Origin: Roseibium sp. TrichSKD4
Lineage (GTDB): Bacteria > Pseudomonadota > Alphaproteobacteria > Rhizobiales > Stappiaceae
DNA length: 64,000 nucleotides
Direction: 5' to 3'
Assembly: GCF_000148725.1 (NCBI RefSeq)
Contig: NZ_GL476313.1
Location: 1 to 64,000 of the forward strand
Shown here: positions 52,834-62,424 of the stretch, one piece after another
How positions within the stretch are numbered: the stretch's first letter is position 1
Layout: each line of letters begins with the position of its first letter
Program-made: the position numbers and the translations under genes
Notes under the pieces: generated by a model
What the model was told of the DNA's origin: nothing
The model's input: only the letters and a program-made list of their open reading frames with translations
The model's database searches: none

Positions 52834-54042
52834 TCAAGGGACAACAGGCTCGTAAGCCATATCCAAGTGGAGCTCAGGGCCCGTGTAGGGGTTCTCGGCG
52901 ATAAAGGCGTCATTCAATGTAACGCCAAGTCCGGGCTCCTGCGGCGGAATGATATATCCATTTTGCCAGTCAAACCTCTTGGAAACTGGAGACATGTAGG
53001 GTCCATCGAACGTGCCAATGCTCTCTAAAATCAGGAAATTAGGGCTGCAGGTCGCGATCTGGATATTGGCTGCGGCCACGACAGGTCCGCAATACAGATG
53101 GGGTGCGATCTGCGCCTGACGCGTCTCTGCCATCCCGGCAATTTTCTTCGCCTCCAAAAGCCCACCGACCCGGCCCAGATCCATCTGCAGAATGGAAGCT
53201 GCTCCTGTTTCCAGAACTCTGGCAAACTCATGCTTGCTACAGAGCCGTTCACCTGTTGCAACCGGAATGGTCGTTGATCTCGCAATTTCTGCCATATCAC
53301 TGGGGTTTTCGGGCGTTGTCGGCTCTTCAAACCAAAGCGGATCATATTTCTCCAAACGCCGCGCCATACGCTTGGCACCGGAGACTGTAAATTGACCGTG
53401 CGTTCCGAATAATAGATCCGCCCGCGTTCCCACCGCTTCTCGAATGATCTTGCAGAACTGTTCGCTTCTCTCAAGATCTTCCAGCCGAGGTTGGTGACCG
53501 TCATAAATGGTGTAAGGCCCTGCCGGGTCAAATTTCACCGCCGTGAAGCCGCGCTCGACCATCTGAACTGCAACATCTGCCGCAAGAAATGGATCGTTGT
53601 AGACATTTGCCGTCTCAGGGTCCGGATATACGTCTCCTTCAGGCGGATAAAGATAGGTATAGGTGCGAAGCCGCTCGTGAACTTTGCCGCCCAGAAGTTC
53701 ATAAACAGGCTTGTCCGCCGCTTTGCCGATGATGTCCCAACACGCCATTTCCAGCCCGCTGAGAACCCCCATCACCGTCACATCCGGGCGCTGCGTGAAG
53801 CCAGCACCATAGGTGCGGCGCCAAAGCCGCTCGATATGATGTGGATCACTTCCTGCGAAATGACGCTCGAAAACATCCACGGCCATCGTTGCGCATAGGC
53901 TTGGTCCGAATGTCGCGTTGTAGATCTCCCCGACACCGCTGATGCCGCAGGCGGTCGTCAGGCGCAGGAAAATGAAGTATCGGCCGCCGTGACGGGGAGG
54001 AGGGTTGGCAACAACAAAAGTCTCAATCTTTTCAAGCTGCAT
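52834..54042 (-). CDS. Mandelate racemase/muconate lactonizing enzyme-family (sugar-acid dehydratase-like) protein
   Basis: A 402-residue enolase-superfamily enzyme. The N-terminal capping domain is followed by a TIM barrel with AVKFDPAGPY near residue 185 (Lys on the second strand), the metal ligands in the LLFGTHGQF and LWFEEPTTPENP segments, and VATGERLCSKHEF near 285. The His-containing IAPHLYCGPVVAAA segment is near 325. The GGGAGAACAC ribosome site supports ATG 54042, which overlaps the end of the GMC gene by 11 bp. Such proteins dehydrate or cycloisomerise acid sugars. Galactonate-type substrates are possible but not shown by sequence. Confidence 0.87.
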   Translation of the reverse strand: MQLEKIETFVVANPPPRHGGRYFIFLRLTTACGISGVGEIYNATFGPSLCATMAVDVFERHFAGSDPHHIERLWRRTYGAGFTQRPDVTVMGVLSGLEMACWDIIGKAADKPVYELLGGKVHERLRTYTYLYPPEGDVYPDPETANVYNDPFLAADVAVQMVERGFTAVKFDPAGPYTIYDGHQPRLEDLERSEQFCKIIREAVGTRADLLFGTHGQFTVSGAKRMARRLEKYDPLWFEEPTTPENPSDMAEIARSTTIPVATGERLCSKHEFARVLETGAASILQMDLGRVGGLLEAKKIAGMAETRQAQIAPHLYCGPVVAAANIQIATCSPNFLILESIGTFDGPYMSPVSKRFDWQNGYIIPPQEPGLGVTLNDAFIAENPYTGPELHLDMAYEPVVP

Positions 54043-55684
54043 TGTGTTCTCCCGCATAGGCATTTTTTGCATCTTCGAGAATGAGATCAGCCGCCCGAAG
54101 GGCCAGCATCAGGGTTGGCGCATTTGTATTCCCGGATGTGATGTTGGGAAACGCAGACGCATCCACAACACGAAGCCGCGACATTCCATGCACTCTCAAT
54201 CGATGATCCAGCACTGAAGCAGACGCGTCCCGGCCCATCCGGCAGGTACAAGTAGGGTGAAAATTGGTAGTGGCATGATTGCGAAACGCTTCCAGCCGTT
54301 CTTCATCACTCATCCGTGTAATGTCTTCCCCCTTCAACGCCTTGGTGACAGCTTTCAATGTTGGTGTCGACGCCAGTTTCCCAAGCCACCGAACCGCTTT
54401 GATTGCGTCGACGCGATCTTTGTTGGTAGAGAGTGAATTGGGTTGAATACTGGGCGCATGCGTCGGGTCTGGAGAAGTGATCTTGATCTGGCCACGACTG
54501 GTTGGTCGACATGGCTGAACGCTCAGCAAAAATCCTGGCGCTTGATCAATAACTGGCATGCCGTCAGAGCGCACGGAATAGGAAGCCGGGTTGCAATAGA
54601 CCTGCAAATCCGGTGTCTCAATATCCGTGTGAGACCGCACAAAACCACCCACTTGATTGACCGGCACGCTCAATGGGCCCCGGCGTGTGGCGAGATACTG
54701 AATACCAGCAAGCATTTGCCCCAACCGTCCGGACAGACGCGAATTGAGCGTTGGCACATTTGCTTCAAAATAACGGGTAAAAGTCAGGTGATCCTGCAGC
54801 CCTTGCCCCACTTCGGGAAGATCACGCACCACCTCCACGCCAACTGAATTTAAATGAGCTCCGGCACCTACTCCGGAAAGCTGCAGGAGCTGCGGAGAGT
54901 TTACGGCACCAGCGCTCAAGATCACCTCACAGCGGGCAGTCGCATTGAGGACCTGACCTTTATGACGATATCGAACGCCAATAGCGCAACGGCCTTCAAA
55001 GGCAATCCCTTCTACAAGTGCATGGGTCCGAAGTTGAACGCGGCCACGCGCAAGCGCCGGACGGAGAAAAGCGTCAGCAGACGACCATCTTCGACCTCTG
55101 CGCACTGTGCTTTGGAACCTCGTCATTCCTTCCGAACATGCGCCATTCATGGTCTCAAGGACAGGAACTCCCAAGTCCCGGGCAGCTTCCAGAAACCGAT
55201 CAGAAAATGGATGCATTTCCGCGCGAAGGTCCGCAACCGAACACGACCCAATTCCGCCGGATCCATTTTGGTCATGCAGCGTTCCTTGCGTCTTGCCTTC
55301 CAACCGCTCAAAGGTTGGAAAAACGGACGCAGCATTCCACCCGTTTGCTCCGGCAGCTTCCCAATCTTCAAAATCTTGAGCCAGCCCGCGGACATAGGCC
55401 ATAGCATTGATTGAGCCGGACCCGCCCACGACACGCCCTCTGGGCCAATAGAGTTCGCGGCCGTTCAGCCCTTCATCCTTGTCTGCGGTGTACCGCCAGT
55501 TAACCTCAGGATCATAAAACGTAAATGCATATCCAAGCGGCAGCTTGATCCAGAAGCAATTGTCTGACCCACCAGCCTCCAGCACCAGTAAAGTGTAGCG
55601 GCCATCCGCGCTCAACCGATCTGCGAGAATGCATCCGGCAGAACCAGCTCCTACAATGATAAAATCGAACTCTTGTGCACCCAC
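54032..55684 (-). CDS. GMC-family oxidoreductase (alcohol/choline dehydrogenase-like)
   Basis: A 550-residue flavoprotein. FAD motif FIIVGAGSAGCILADRL is at the N-terminus, the GMC signature GRVVGGSGSINAMAYVRG near residue 85, and the active-site segment NFHPTCTCRMGRDA near residue 475, followed by SGNTNAPTLMLALRAADLI. It is the promoter-proximal gene of an operon with the enolase-superfamily enzyme and ALDH, so a route alcohol to aldehyde to acid plus a dehydration step is likely. A LysR gene is divergent across 172 bp. Related to, but clearly distinct from, the GMC enzymes at 3902-7794. Confidence 0.89.
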   Translation of the reverse strand: MGAQEFDFIIVGAGSAGCILADRLSADGRYTLLVLEAGGSDNCFWIKLPLGYAFTFYDPEVNWRYTADKDEGLNGRELYWPRGRVVGGSGSINAMAYVRGLAQDFEDWEAAGANGWNAASVFPTFERLEGKTQGTLHDQNGSGGIGSCSVADLRAEMHPFSDRFLEAARDLGVPVLETMNGACSEGMTRFQSTVRRGRRWSSADAFLRPALARGRVQLRTHALVEGIAFEGRCAIGVRYRHKGQVLNATARCEVILSAGAVNSPQLLQLSGVGAGAHLNSVGVEVVRDLPEVGQGLQDHLTFTRYFEANVPTLNSRLSGRLGQMLAGIQYLATRRGPLSVPVNQVGGFVRSHTDIETPDLQVYCNPASYSVRSDGMPVIDQAPGFLLSVQPCRPTSRGQIKITSPDPTHAPSIQPNSLSTNKDRVDAIKAVRWLGKLASTPTLKAVTKALKGEDITRMSDEERLEAFRNHATTNFHPTCTCRMGRDASASVLDHRLRVHGMSRLRVVDASAFPNITSGNTNAPTLMLALRAADLILEDAKNAYAGEHNAA

Positions 55685-55856
55685 GGCTGCGATCTCGGCT
55701 GAAGGAACGATCTTCCGCTACGATGCATCTCCACGAAGCTTTAAAACAAACAACGGTTTTATTTGCTGACACCCAATTTTTTTTAAACCAGACTAGGTCT
55801 AGGATCCTAAGACGCCGCGATTTGAAACACGCGCCTTTCGGCTGGAGAGCAAGCTA

Positions 55857-56738
55857 ATGTCCCAATTGCCTCATGTCACTTGGCTTCGCGCATTTGACTC
55901 TGCCGCAAGGCACAGCAGTTTTTCAGCTGCAGCAGAAGAGCTGAATCTGACACCCGCTGCCGTGAGCCAACAAATCAAGCTGTTGGAAAATTATCTGAAC
56001 GCACAATTGTTTACCCGACTGCCACGGGGTGTCGAGCTGACAGATATCGGCCATGCCTACGCGCAACCAATCAGGCGATCTTTCACAGAAATCCAACAGG
56101 CGACCAGCAATCTCTTTTCCGCAAAACGTAGAAAAATCGTGCGAGTGCACGCTTCAATCAGTTATGGCGCGCTGGTATTGGCCCCGCATTTCTCAGCCTT
56201 TCACGATGCATTTCCAGATATAGAACTGCAGATGACCACAGCCGTCTGGAATGGCCGGATTGATGATGACGCAGTCGATGTTGAAATCCGATACGGCTAT
56301 GGCGACTGGTCAGATGGTGAGATCCACCATCTTGGGCATCGTCTTGGAGAAGTCGTCTGTCCGCCTCAGCTCTTAAAGTCATTCTCCAATACGCCAACTC
56401 TGGCGGAGCTTGCAAAACACGCCATCCAGATCATCGGCTCGGAGGCTGATTGGTCGCAGATGTTTGCCCTTACAGACGAAGAAGTGCCTTCAACTCTTGG
56501 CACCATTAAAGCAGATTCATCACTGACTGCGCTCCAGATCATGTCCGGCGGCAGTGGTTCAGCCATCGTGTCTGAGGAATTTTCCAAACGCTATATCGAG
56601 CAAGGTCTGCTTGCTTCTCCGCTGCCACTTCGACTTCCCCTCACCAGAAGCTTTTTCTTGGTTTTGAGAGGCTCAACCAATCAGCGAAGCGAAGTCTTAG
56701 AGTTCCGCGACTGGCTTTTGTCACATCATCTCAGCTGA
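55857..56738 (+). CDS. LysR-family regulator, GcvA/AmpR-like
   Basis: A 293-residue LysR protein. Its N-terminus (LRAFDSAARHSSFSAAAEEL, then NLTPAAVSQQIKLLE) is typical of the GcvA/AmpR subgroup, and LPRGVELTDIGHAY follows the recognition helix. A GGAGAG ribosome site precedes the ATG. It is divergent from the GMC/enolase-superfamily/ALDH operon and is its probable regulator. The intergenic region contains a 10-bp palindrome TAGGATCCTA (55800-55809) and a run of eight T. Effector unknown. Confidence 0.9.
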   Translation: MSQLPHVTWLRAFDSAARHSSFSAAAEELNLTPAAVSQQIKLLENYLNAQLFTRLPRGVELTDIGHAYAQPIRRSFTEIQQATSNLFSAKRRKIVRVHASISYGALVLAPHFSAFHDAFPDIELQMTTAVWNGRIDDDAVDVEIRYGYGDWSDGEIHHLGHRLGEVVCPPQLLKSFSNTPTLAELAKHAIQIIGSEADWSQMFALTDEEVPSTLGTIKADSSLTALQIMSGGSGSAIVSEEFSKRYIEQGLLASPLPLRLPLTRSFFLVLRGSTNQRSEVLEFRDWLLSHHLS

Positions 56739-57008
56739 GAGCCAGCGGCTACAAGGGCCACAAATTGAGCAGAATATGCTGTGACGAGAAGCTCCATTCG
56801 GGCTTCTAAACTCATTGCTTCCTGTCTTAATTCAAAGCCAAGCATCCCACATTTATCTCAAATACTTCAGATCTTTAAAGGAAAAACGTCTTTTGGACAG
56901 GTGTTTGGGTGCGCTCGTCTCATCCTCCGGCATCCCAAAATTTTCTTGACCCTACGTAATTTTGTCTGCAATATTTTTCAATATCGAATTTTTTTGCAGA
57001 GTGCCGAG
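56739..57008 (+). promoter_or_regulatory. Promoter region of the SorC regulator/polyol transporter operon
   Basis: This 270-bp gap holds no convincing gene. Near its end a -35-like TTGACC (56946-56951) is spaced 17 bp from CAATAT (56969-56974), which recurs at 56979-56984 with a 10-bp period. TGCA occurs on both sides (56968-56971 and 56995-56998). These could be overlapping promoter and operator elements for autoregulation by the SorC protein, but the match to consensus is weak. Confidence 0.3.
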
Positions 57009-57983
57009 ATGGGTTTGATCAAACCAGAAGCGAAATCAGATACCGATGTAGCTGCGCGCGCAGCTTGGCTTCACTTTATCGGCGGTCTAACCCAAGGCGA
57101 GGTTGCAAAGCACCTGAATGTCACCAACACCCGGGCTCACCGGTTGATCGCCCGCGCCCAAGCCGATGGCCTCGTGCAAATTTTCGTGGATGTTGAAGCA
57201 ACCGAGTGTGTGGCGCTTGAGCGCCAACTGATGGAACGGTTCGGACTGAATTTCTGTCGAGTTGCCATGGAGGTGCCTGAAACCGGGCCTCTTCCTTTGA
57301 GGTCCTTAGCGGTCGTCGGCGCACAGTATCTGATGGAAGCGGCAAGCGGTGCGCGCCACAAAATCATTGGCATTGGAAATGGTCGAACACTGACAGCTTC
57401 AGTCAATGCCATGGGGCGTGACCCGGTAGACGGCAAACAATTTGTATCCATGCTGGGCGGCTTGACCCGCTCTTTTGCCGCAAATCCTTATGACGTCATC
57501 TATCGCCTTGCGCAAAAAACCGGCGCCGACGCCCACCTTTTACCAGCACCGCTCTACGCAAATTCAGCAGAAGACAAAGCGGTGATGATGCAGCAATTCG
57601 GCATCGCCGACACGATGGCACTCATCGACAAGGCAACATTGGTCGTCTTGGGGATCGGTAGTCTGGAACCAGATATCGGCAGCATTCTCGACACAGCCAC
57701 AGAGGATAAGGATCTCGCAACCGACCTGCGCAAACGAGGCGCGGTCGCCGAGCTTCTCGGACAGTTTGTTGATCGCGATGGCAATCAGATCTCCACACCA
57801 CACGATGAAAGAGTAATGGCTCCGCCACTTGATAACCTGAAGGATCGGGATGTCGTTGCCATAGCAGCCGGCACCAACAAGGTCCCAGCCGTGCGTGCAG
57901 CTTTGCAGAGCGGATATTTGACCGGACTGCTGACAGACGAACTGACTGCAAAAACCCTCATAGAAGATCCGAACGGACGCTGA
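57009..57983 (+). CDS. SorC/DeoR-family sugar-binding transcriptional regulator (EryD-like)
   Basis: A 324-residue regulator. The N-terminal helix-turn-helix is ARAAWLHFIGGLTQGEVAKH with LNVTNTRAHRLIARAQADGL (residues about 15-55). A sugar-phosphate-isomerase-like effector domain follows (GIGNGRTLTASV, GGLTRSFAANPYDV, VVLGIGSLEPD and VVAIAAGTNK). The ATG at 57009 is the natural family start; an upstream 76-codon extension lies in the promoter region. It is the first gene of the transporter operon. The closest functional analogy I recognise is EryD of erythritol operons; that is inference. Confidence 0.87.
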   Translation: MGLIKPEAKSDTDVAARAAWLHFIGGLTQGEVAKHLNVTNTRAHRLIARAQADGLVQIFVDVEATECVALERQLMERFGLNFCRVAMEVPETGPLPLRSLAVVGAQYLMEAASGARHKIIGIGNGRTLTASVNAMGRDPVDGKQFVSMLGGLTRSFAANPYDVIYRLAQKTGADAHLLPAPLYANSAEDKAVMMQQFGIADTMALIDKATLVVLGIGSLEPDIGSILDTATEDKDLATDLRKRGAVAELLGQFVDRDGNQISTPHDERVMAPPLDNLKDRDVVAIAAGTNKVPAVRAALQSGYLTGLLTDELTAKTLIEDPNGR

Positions 57984-58010
57984 GTGAAACGACCAAGGGA
58001 GGAATTGGGA

Positions 58011-59450
58011 ATGTATGATAAGGAAAAGGACGCAATAGGGGCCTTCTTGCGTGGGGAGATGGATCGCCGTTCTTTGATCCGCAGGCTCGGCGCACTGAGC
58101 GTTACAGCCGGTGCAGCGGGAACCCTTTATAATATGATGGCAACCAACGCTCAGGCTGCCGACTTCGATTGGAAAAAGCACTCTGGTAAAGGCATCAAGC
58201 TGCTTTTGAACAAGCACCCTTACACCGATGCGATGATCGCCAATCTCGATAACTTCAAACAATTGACCGGAATGGATGTCACCTACGACATCTTTCCCGA
58301 AGATGTTTATTTCGACAAGGTAACTGCCGCTCTATCATCCGGTTCAACCGAATATGATGCCTTTATGACCGGCGCCTACATGACCTGGACCTATGGCCCG
58401 GCAGGCTGGATCGTCGATCACAATGAATGGATCAATGATCCTGCCAAGACCAATCCGAACTACAATTGGGACGATATGCTTCCAGGTGTTCGCAAATCCT
58501 GCGCCTGGAACGGTGTGCCGGGTGGCGAACTCGGCTCTGATGACGCCAAACAGTGGTGTATTCCGTGGGGCTATGAGCAGAACAACCTGACTTATAACGC
58601 TGCCATGCTGGAAAAGGCGGGACTGGATGTTCCAACCAATCTGGACCAGATGCTGGAAGTGGCTGCAGCAGTGCAGGCTGCCAATGATGGCGTCTACGGC
58701 GTTGGTGTTCGCGGCTCCCGATCTTGGGCCACCATTCACCCGGGCTTCCTGTCAGCCTATGCCAATTTCGGCGAGGCTGATCTGACCAATGACGGCGGCA
58801 GCCTGTCTGCGGCAATGAACACGGCTGGCTCGAAAGAGTTCCACGCCAAATGGGTCAAGATGATCCAGGACAGTGGCGCAAGCGACTGGTCCAGCCACAC
58901 CTGGTATCAGGTCGGCACAGACCTCGGCGCGGGCAAGTCAGCCATGATCTTTGATGCTGACATACTGGGCTACTTCATGAACGGCGGAGAAAATGCGATG
59001 GCGGGTCAATTGGCCTATGCCCCATTTGCCGCCAATCCGGAAGCCTCTGCTCCGACACCAAATATCTGGATCTGGTCGCTCGCCATGTCGAAGTTCTCCA
59101 AGGACCTTGATGCGACATGGTACTTCATGCAGTGGGCATCAGGTCCGGAACACGGCTTGTTTGGCGCAACTCAAATGGATTTCGTCAATCCAGTCCGTCA
59201 GTCGGTCTGGAACAGCGATATCTTCCGCGAGCGGCTCAACAAGAGCTATCCGGGCTACGTGGAGATGCATGATGTTTCCGCACCTGGTGCTAGCATCAAG
59301 TTTACTGCACAGCCTCTGTTCTTCGATTTGACAACAGAATGGGCAGCAACGCTCCAACAGATGGTTGCCAACGAAGTGCCTGTTGACGAAGGCCTTGATC
59401 AACTCGCTGACAGCATGAACTCCCAGCTTGCAGATGCAGGCCTGAGATAG
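58011..59450 (+). CDS. Carbohydrate ABC transporter substrate-binding protein (exported, Tat-like signal)
   Basis: A 479-residue family-1 solute-binding protein. The N-terminus DRRSLIRRLGALSVTAGAAG contains an RRSLIRRL motif, consistent with a Tat or long Sec signal cleaved near NAQA. The mature part has LNKHPYTDAMIANLDNFKQL and ends in the usual helical C-terminus. A strong AAGGGAGGAATT ribosome site supports ATG 58011. It follows the SorC regulator by 27 bp and precedes two permeases. Polyol as ligand is inferred from the FGGY kinase downstream. A stable hairpin follows the gene. Confidence 0.9.
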   Translation: MYDKEKDAIGAFLRGEMDRRSLIRRLGALSVTAGAAGTLYNMMATNAQAADFDWKKHSGKGIKLLLNKHPYTDAMIANLDNFKQLTGMDVTYDIFPEDVYFDKVTAALSSGSTEYDAFMTGAYMTWTYGPAGWIVDHNEWINDPAKTNPNYNWDDMLPGVRKSCAWNGVPGGELGSDDAKQWCIPWGYEQNNLTYNAAMLEKAGLDVPTNLDQMLEVAAAVQAANDGVYGVGVRGSRSWATIHPGFLSAYANFGEADLTNDGGSLSAAMNTAGSKEFHAKWVKMIQDSGASDWSSHTWYQVGTDLGAGKSAMIFDADILGYFMNGGENAMAGQLAYAPFAANPEASAPTPNIWIWSLAMSKFSKDLDATWYFMQWASGPEHGLFGATQMDFVNPVRQSVWNSDIFRERLNKSYPGYVEMHDVSAPGASIKFTAQPLFFDLTTEWAATLQQMVANEVPVDEGLDQLADSMNSQLADAGLR

Positions 59451-59459
59451 GAGCAGCCT

Positions 59460-59493
59460 GTGGAGCACGCGGTCCCCTCCCCGTGTGCTCCAC
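59460..59493 (+). terminator. Hairpin between binding protein and permease (attenuator)
   Basis: Arms GTGGAGCACGCGG and CCGTGTGCTCCAC pair at 12 of 13 positions around an 8-nt C-rich loop, starting nine bases after the stop codon. A CC then TTTCA follows. Same position and type as the hairpin at 866-893 in the first sugar transporter operon. Confidence 0.65.
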
Positions 59494-59537
59494 CCTTTCA
59501 CCGACTTTAAAAATCATCTGAACCGTCCGGTAGGCAC

Positions 59538-60452
59538 ATGACTGATACCGCGATGCCCCAAAGGCGTGAGCTCATTTCGCCCAAAATGCTGCCCTATGTG
59601 CTGAGTTTACCTGCACTTCTGGTTTGCATCGGAATCCTGATCCCGTTCGTGACGGCGATCTATTATTCCTTGCAAAAATACAGAATGTCGCAGCCCTGGA
59701 ACCGGGGCATGAACTGGGGCGAAAACTATCTGAAGTTCCTCTCAGACCCGGATTTCTGGAACACGCTGAAAGTGTCTCTGGTCTATGCAGGGTCTACGGT
59801 GGTCCTGGAGCTTTTGCTCGGCTTGGCAATTGCGCTGCTTTTGAGAAAGCGAACACCGGTCAATAATTTCATTTCCATCATGCTCTTGATGCCGCTTATG
59901 ACAGCGCCCGCACTTGCTGCCCTGATGTTCAAGCTGATGACCAACCCGAATTTCGGCATCCTGAGTTATTTCATGCAGGTTCTGGGGTTCTCCGATTTCC
60001 GCTGGGGGTCCTCACCGGACACAGCTCTTTTCACAGTCGTTTTGGTCGACGTGTGGGTCTACACACCCTTTATGATGATCCTGCTTCTGGCTGGTTTGCG
60101 GTCCTTGCCGACACAGCCGTTTGAGGCCGCAGCTCTGGATGGCGTGCCGCGGCTGGAGCAGTTCTGGCGCATTACCCTGCCAATGCTCATGCCTTACATT
60201 TTGACCGCAGCCCTTTTCCGCCTTCTCGACTCTATCCAGCAGTTCGACATCATCTACGCAATGACCCAGGGCGGCCCCGGCGACACGTTGATGGTGTTCC
60301 AGGTTGAGGCGTATTTGAACTTCTTCCAATCCACCAATGTTGGGCGATCAACGGCCCTGCTGCTCATCCTTTGGGCAATCACATATGTGCTGTCAAACAT
60401 CTTCGTCAAAAACTGGTTGCGCCTGCGCGAACGGGCACGAGGGGGAGCGTAA
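59538..60452 (+). CDS. Carbohydrate ABC transporter permease (MalF/UgpA type)
   Basis: A 304-residue inner-membrane permease with six hydrophobic segments beginning at MLPYVLSLPALLVCIGILIP. The EAA loop is QPFEAAALDGVPRLEQFWRI near residue 195, and the family GGPGDTLMVFQVEAYLNFF segment follows near 240. It is followed after 3 bp by the second permease. It forms one half of the channel of the putative polyol importer. Confidence 0.93.
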   Translation: MTDTAMPQRRELISPKMLPYVLSLPALLVCIGILIPFVTAIYYSLQKYRMSQPWNRGMNWGENYLKFLSDPDFWNTLKVSLVYAGSTVVLELLLGLAIALLLRKRTPVNNFISIMLLMPLMTAPALAALMFKLMTNPNFGILSYFMQVLGFSDFRWGSSPDTALFTVVLVDVWVYTPFMMILLLAGLRSLPTQPFEAAALDGVPRLEQFWRITLPMLMPYILTAALFRLLDSIQQFDIIYAMTQGGPGDTLMVFQVEAYLNFFQSTNVGRSTALLLILWAITYVLSNIFVKNWLRLRERARGGA

Positions 60453-60455
60453 ACC

Positions 60456-61313
60456 ATGGACCATACATCCCTTTTGGAACGCTGGCTGCGCCGCTTTGCC
60501 TTGGCTCTCATCGTCACCTTTTTCATGTTCCCGATTTTCTGGATCGTGCTCATGAGCCTGCAGACCAATGAGACCATTTTGCGCTCTCCGCCCTCCATGG
60601 CGTTTGTCCCAACCTTCGACAATTATCTGGCCATTCTCGCCGGACGGCTGGACTCCAATGTCGCCAGCATGGGTATTGATTTCCTGAACAACCTGATGAA
60701 CTCCATCATTCTTTCAGTGAGTTCGGTCGCGGTAGCCCTGTGTCTCGGCGTTCCAGCTGCCTACGCATTTGCCCGGCATAAATTCCGCGGATCGGAAGAC
60801 ATTGCCTTTACCCTTCTGTCCTTCCGGTTTGCCCCGCCGCTTCTGGTACTCCTGCCCCTTACGCTATACTTCCAGCAAATCGGGTTGGCTGACACCTATC
60901 TGGGACTGGTCTGGGTTTACCAGCTGATCTGCTTGCCGCTGATCCTCTGGATTGTCCGCGGCTATTTCGAAGACATCTCACCAGACATTGAATACGCCTA
61001 CCGAATTGCCGGACACAGCTGGTTTGCCACGTTCCGCAAGATCGCGCTGCCACTCGCGGGCCCCGGAATTGCTGCAGCTGGCCTACTCGCCTTCATCTTT
61101 GCCTGGAACAACTTCATCTTCGCGTTGGTTCTAGCGTCTGCAGACAAGCAACCGGTGACGGTTGGGGCCCTCGCCTTCGTAACAGCGTCCGGCATTCAAT
61201 ACGGCCAGATCGCTGCGGCTGTCGTGCTTTCCATCGCTCCGACTTTGGCTCTCGCCCTTTGGGCCCAGCGCTATCTCGTCGAAGGTCTGTCCCTCGGTGC
61301 GGTGAAAGGGTGA
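60456..61313 (+). CDS. Carbohydrate ABC transporter permease (MalG type)
   Basis: A 285-residue permease. Its EAA loop is divergent but recognisable (DIEYAYRIAGHSWFATFRKI near residue 180, with Ala-Tyr-Arg replacing the usual Ala-Ala-x). The C-terminus LVEGLSLGAVKG is the normal MalG-type ending. It lies 4 bp before the first ATPase gene. The altered loop may reflect its docking on one specific member of the unequal ATPase pair encoded next. Confidence 0.92.
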   Translation: MDHTSLLERWLRRFALALIVTFFMFPIFWIVLMSLQTNETILRSPPSMAFVPTFDNYLAILAGRLDSNVASMGIDFLNNLMNSIILSVSSVAVALCLGVPAAYAFARHKFRGSEDIAFTLLSFRFAPPLLVLLPLTLYFQQIGLADTYLGLVWVYQLICLPLILWIVRGYFEDISPDIEYAYRIAGHSWFATFRKIALPLAGPGIAAAGLLAFIFAWNNFIFALVLASADKQPVTVGALAFVTASGIQYGQIAAAVVLSIAPTLALALWAQRYLVEGLSLGAVKG

Positions 61314-61317
61314 TCTC

Positions 61318-62424
61318 ATGAGTTATCTTGATCTAAGCAACATCAGAAAGTCCTTCGAGAACGAAACTGTTCTCGATGGTATCTCGCTCAGCGTTCCTGA
61401 AGGCGGCACGCTGGTGCTTTTCGGCAAATCCGGGGCTGGCAAAACCGTTCTCTTGCGGACCATCGCGGGAGCCATCGACCCGGATGCAGGATCGGTGACA
61501 ATTGGCGGACAGGACATGACAACTGTCCCACCAGAACACCGCGGTATCGGTATGGCGTTTCAAAACTTTGCGCTGTTCCCGCATATGAGCGCGTTCGACA
61601 ATATCGCCAGTTCTCTAACGTCCCGCCGCATGTCTGCCTCGGAAATAAAACGAAAAGTGCAGGACGTCGCCGAACTCCTGAAGATCGACCACGTCCTGAC
61701 GCACACGCCCAAGGCCCTTTCCAACGGACAGAAGCAACGCACCGCACTGGCGCGGGCGCTGGTATCCGAACCGAAAGTCCTGTTACTCGATGATCCCCTT
61801 AGAAACGTAGACGCAAAGCTGAGATTTGAGATGCGACTGGAACTGCCGTGCCTCCTGGCGGACCGAGGCGCGACAGTTGTTTATGTGACGCAGGACTACA
61901 AGGAAGCCATGGCCTTGGGCGAACGGATCGCGGTTTTGGATCAGGGGAACATTGTGCAGATTGGCTCCCCGGAAGATATCTACAAGCGCCCAGCAAATAC
62001 TGAAATTGCCCAACTCTTCGGGGATCCAACGGTGAACCTGCTGGATGTTGTGCCTCAGGAAGACGAACGAGGATTGCACGCCTTCTTGTCAGACCAACGT
62101 GTCGACTTCCATGGCGATTTTCCAGGTGTTGCAGGCCGTGACTGCATCGTGGGGCTGCGCCCTGAAGCCCTGTCTTTCACTCAAAACGGCGGTTTTCCCG
62201 TTACAATCGAAGCCGTTACCCCTTTCAATGAAAAGACAGTCACCTTGGTCACGACCTTAAGGGGGCGCGAAATTTTGGTGTCTCAACCCGCGCAATCTAC
62301 AGTTCCCGAAGGACCCGAGCAGAACATCACCATCTCCGCACAAGATGCGATCCTGTTTGACAGGCAAACCGGCAAACGGCTGGAGCCGGTAACAACAGGT
62401 GAACGAGTTGAGGAGGCGGCCTGA
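61318..62424 (+). CDS. ABC transporter ATP-binding protein with degenerate catalytic motifs
   Basis: A 368-residue MalK-type ATPase. Walker A (GKSGAGKT, near residue 40) is intact. However, the signature is LSNGQKQR, the Walker B/D-loop reads LLLDDPLRNVD (Asp in place of the catalytic Glu and Arg-Asn-Val in place of Ser-Asn-Leu), and the switch histidine position reads VTQDYKEA (Gln). A TOBE domain follows from about residue 240. The next gene encodes a more canonical ATPase, so the two probably form a heterodimer with one weak site. Its last base is the first base of the next start (TGATG). Confidence 0.9.
   Translation: MSYLDLSNIRKSFENETVLDGISLSVPEGGTLVLFGKSGAGKTVLLRTIAGAIDPDAGSVTIGGQDMTTVPPEHRGIGMAFQNFALFPHMSAFDNIASSLTSRRMSASEIKRKVQDVAELLKIDHVLTHTPKALSNGQKQRTALARALVSEPKVLLLDDPLRNVDAKLRFEMRLELPCLLADRGATVVYVTQDYKEAMALGERIAVLDQGNIVQIGSPEDIYKRPANTEIAQLFGDPTVNLLDVVPQEDERGLHAFLSDQRVDFHGDFPGVAGRDCIVGLRPEALSFTQNGGFPVTIEAVTPFNEKTVTLVTTLRGREILVSQPAQSTVPEGPEQNITISAQDAILFDRQTGKRLEPVTTGERVEEAA

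Noticed and set aside
56781-57008. 76-codon upstream extension of the SorC regulator
   Set aside because: The extra sequence is AT-rich, lies over promoter-like elements, and the helix-turn-helix domain begins normally after ATG 57009.
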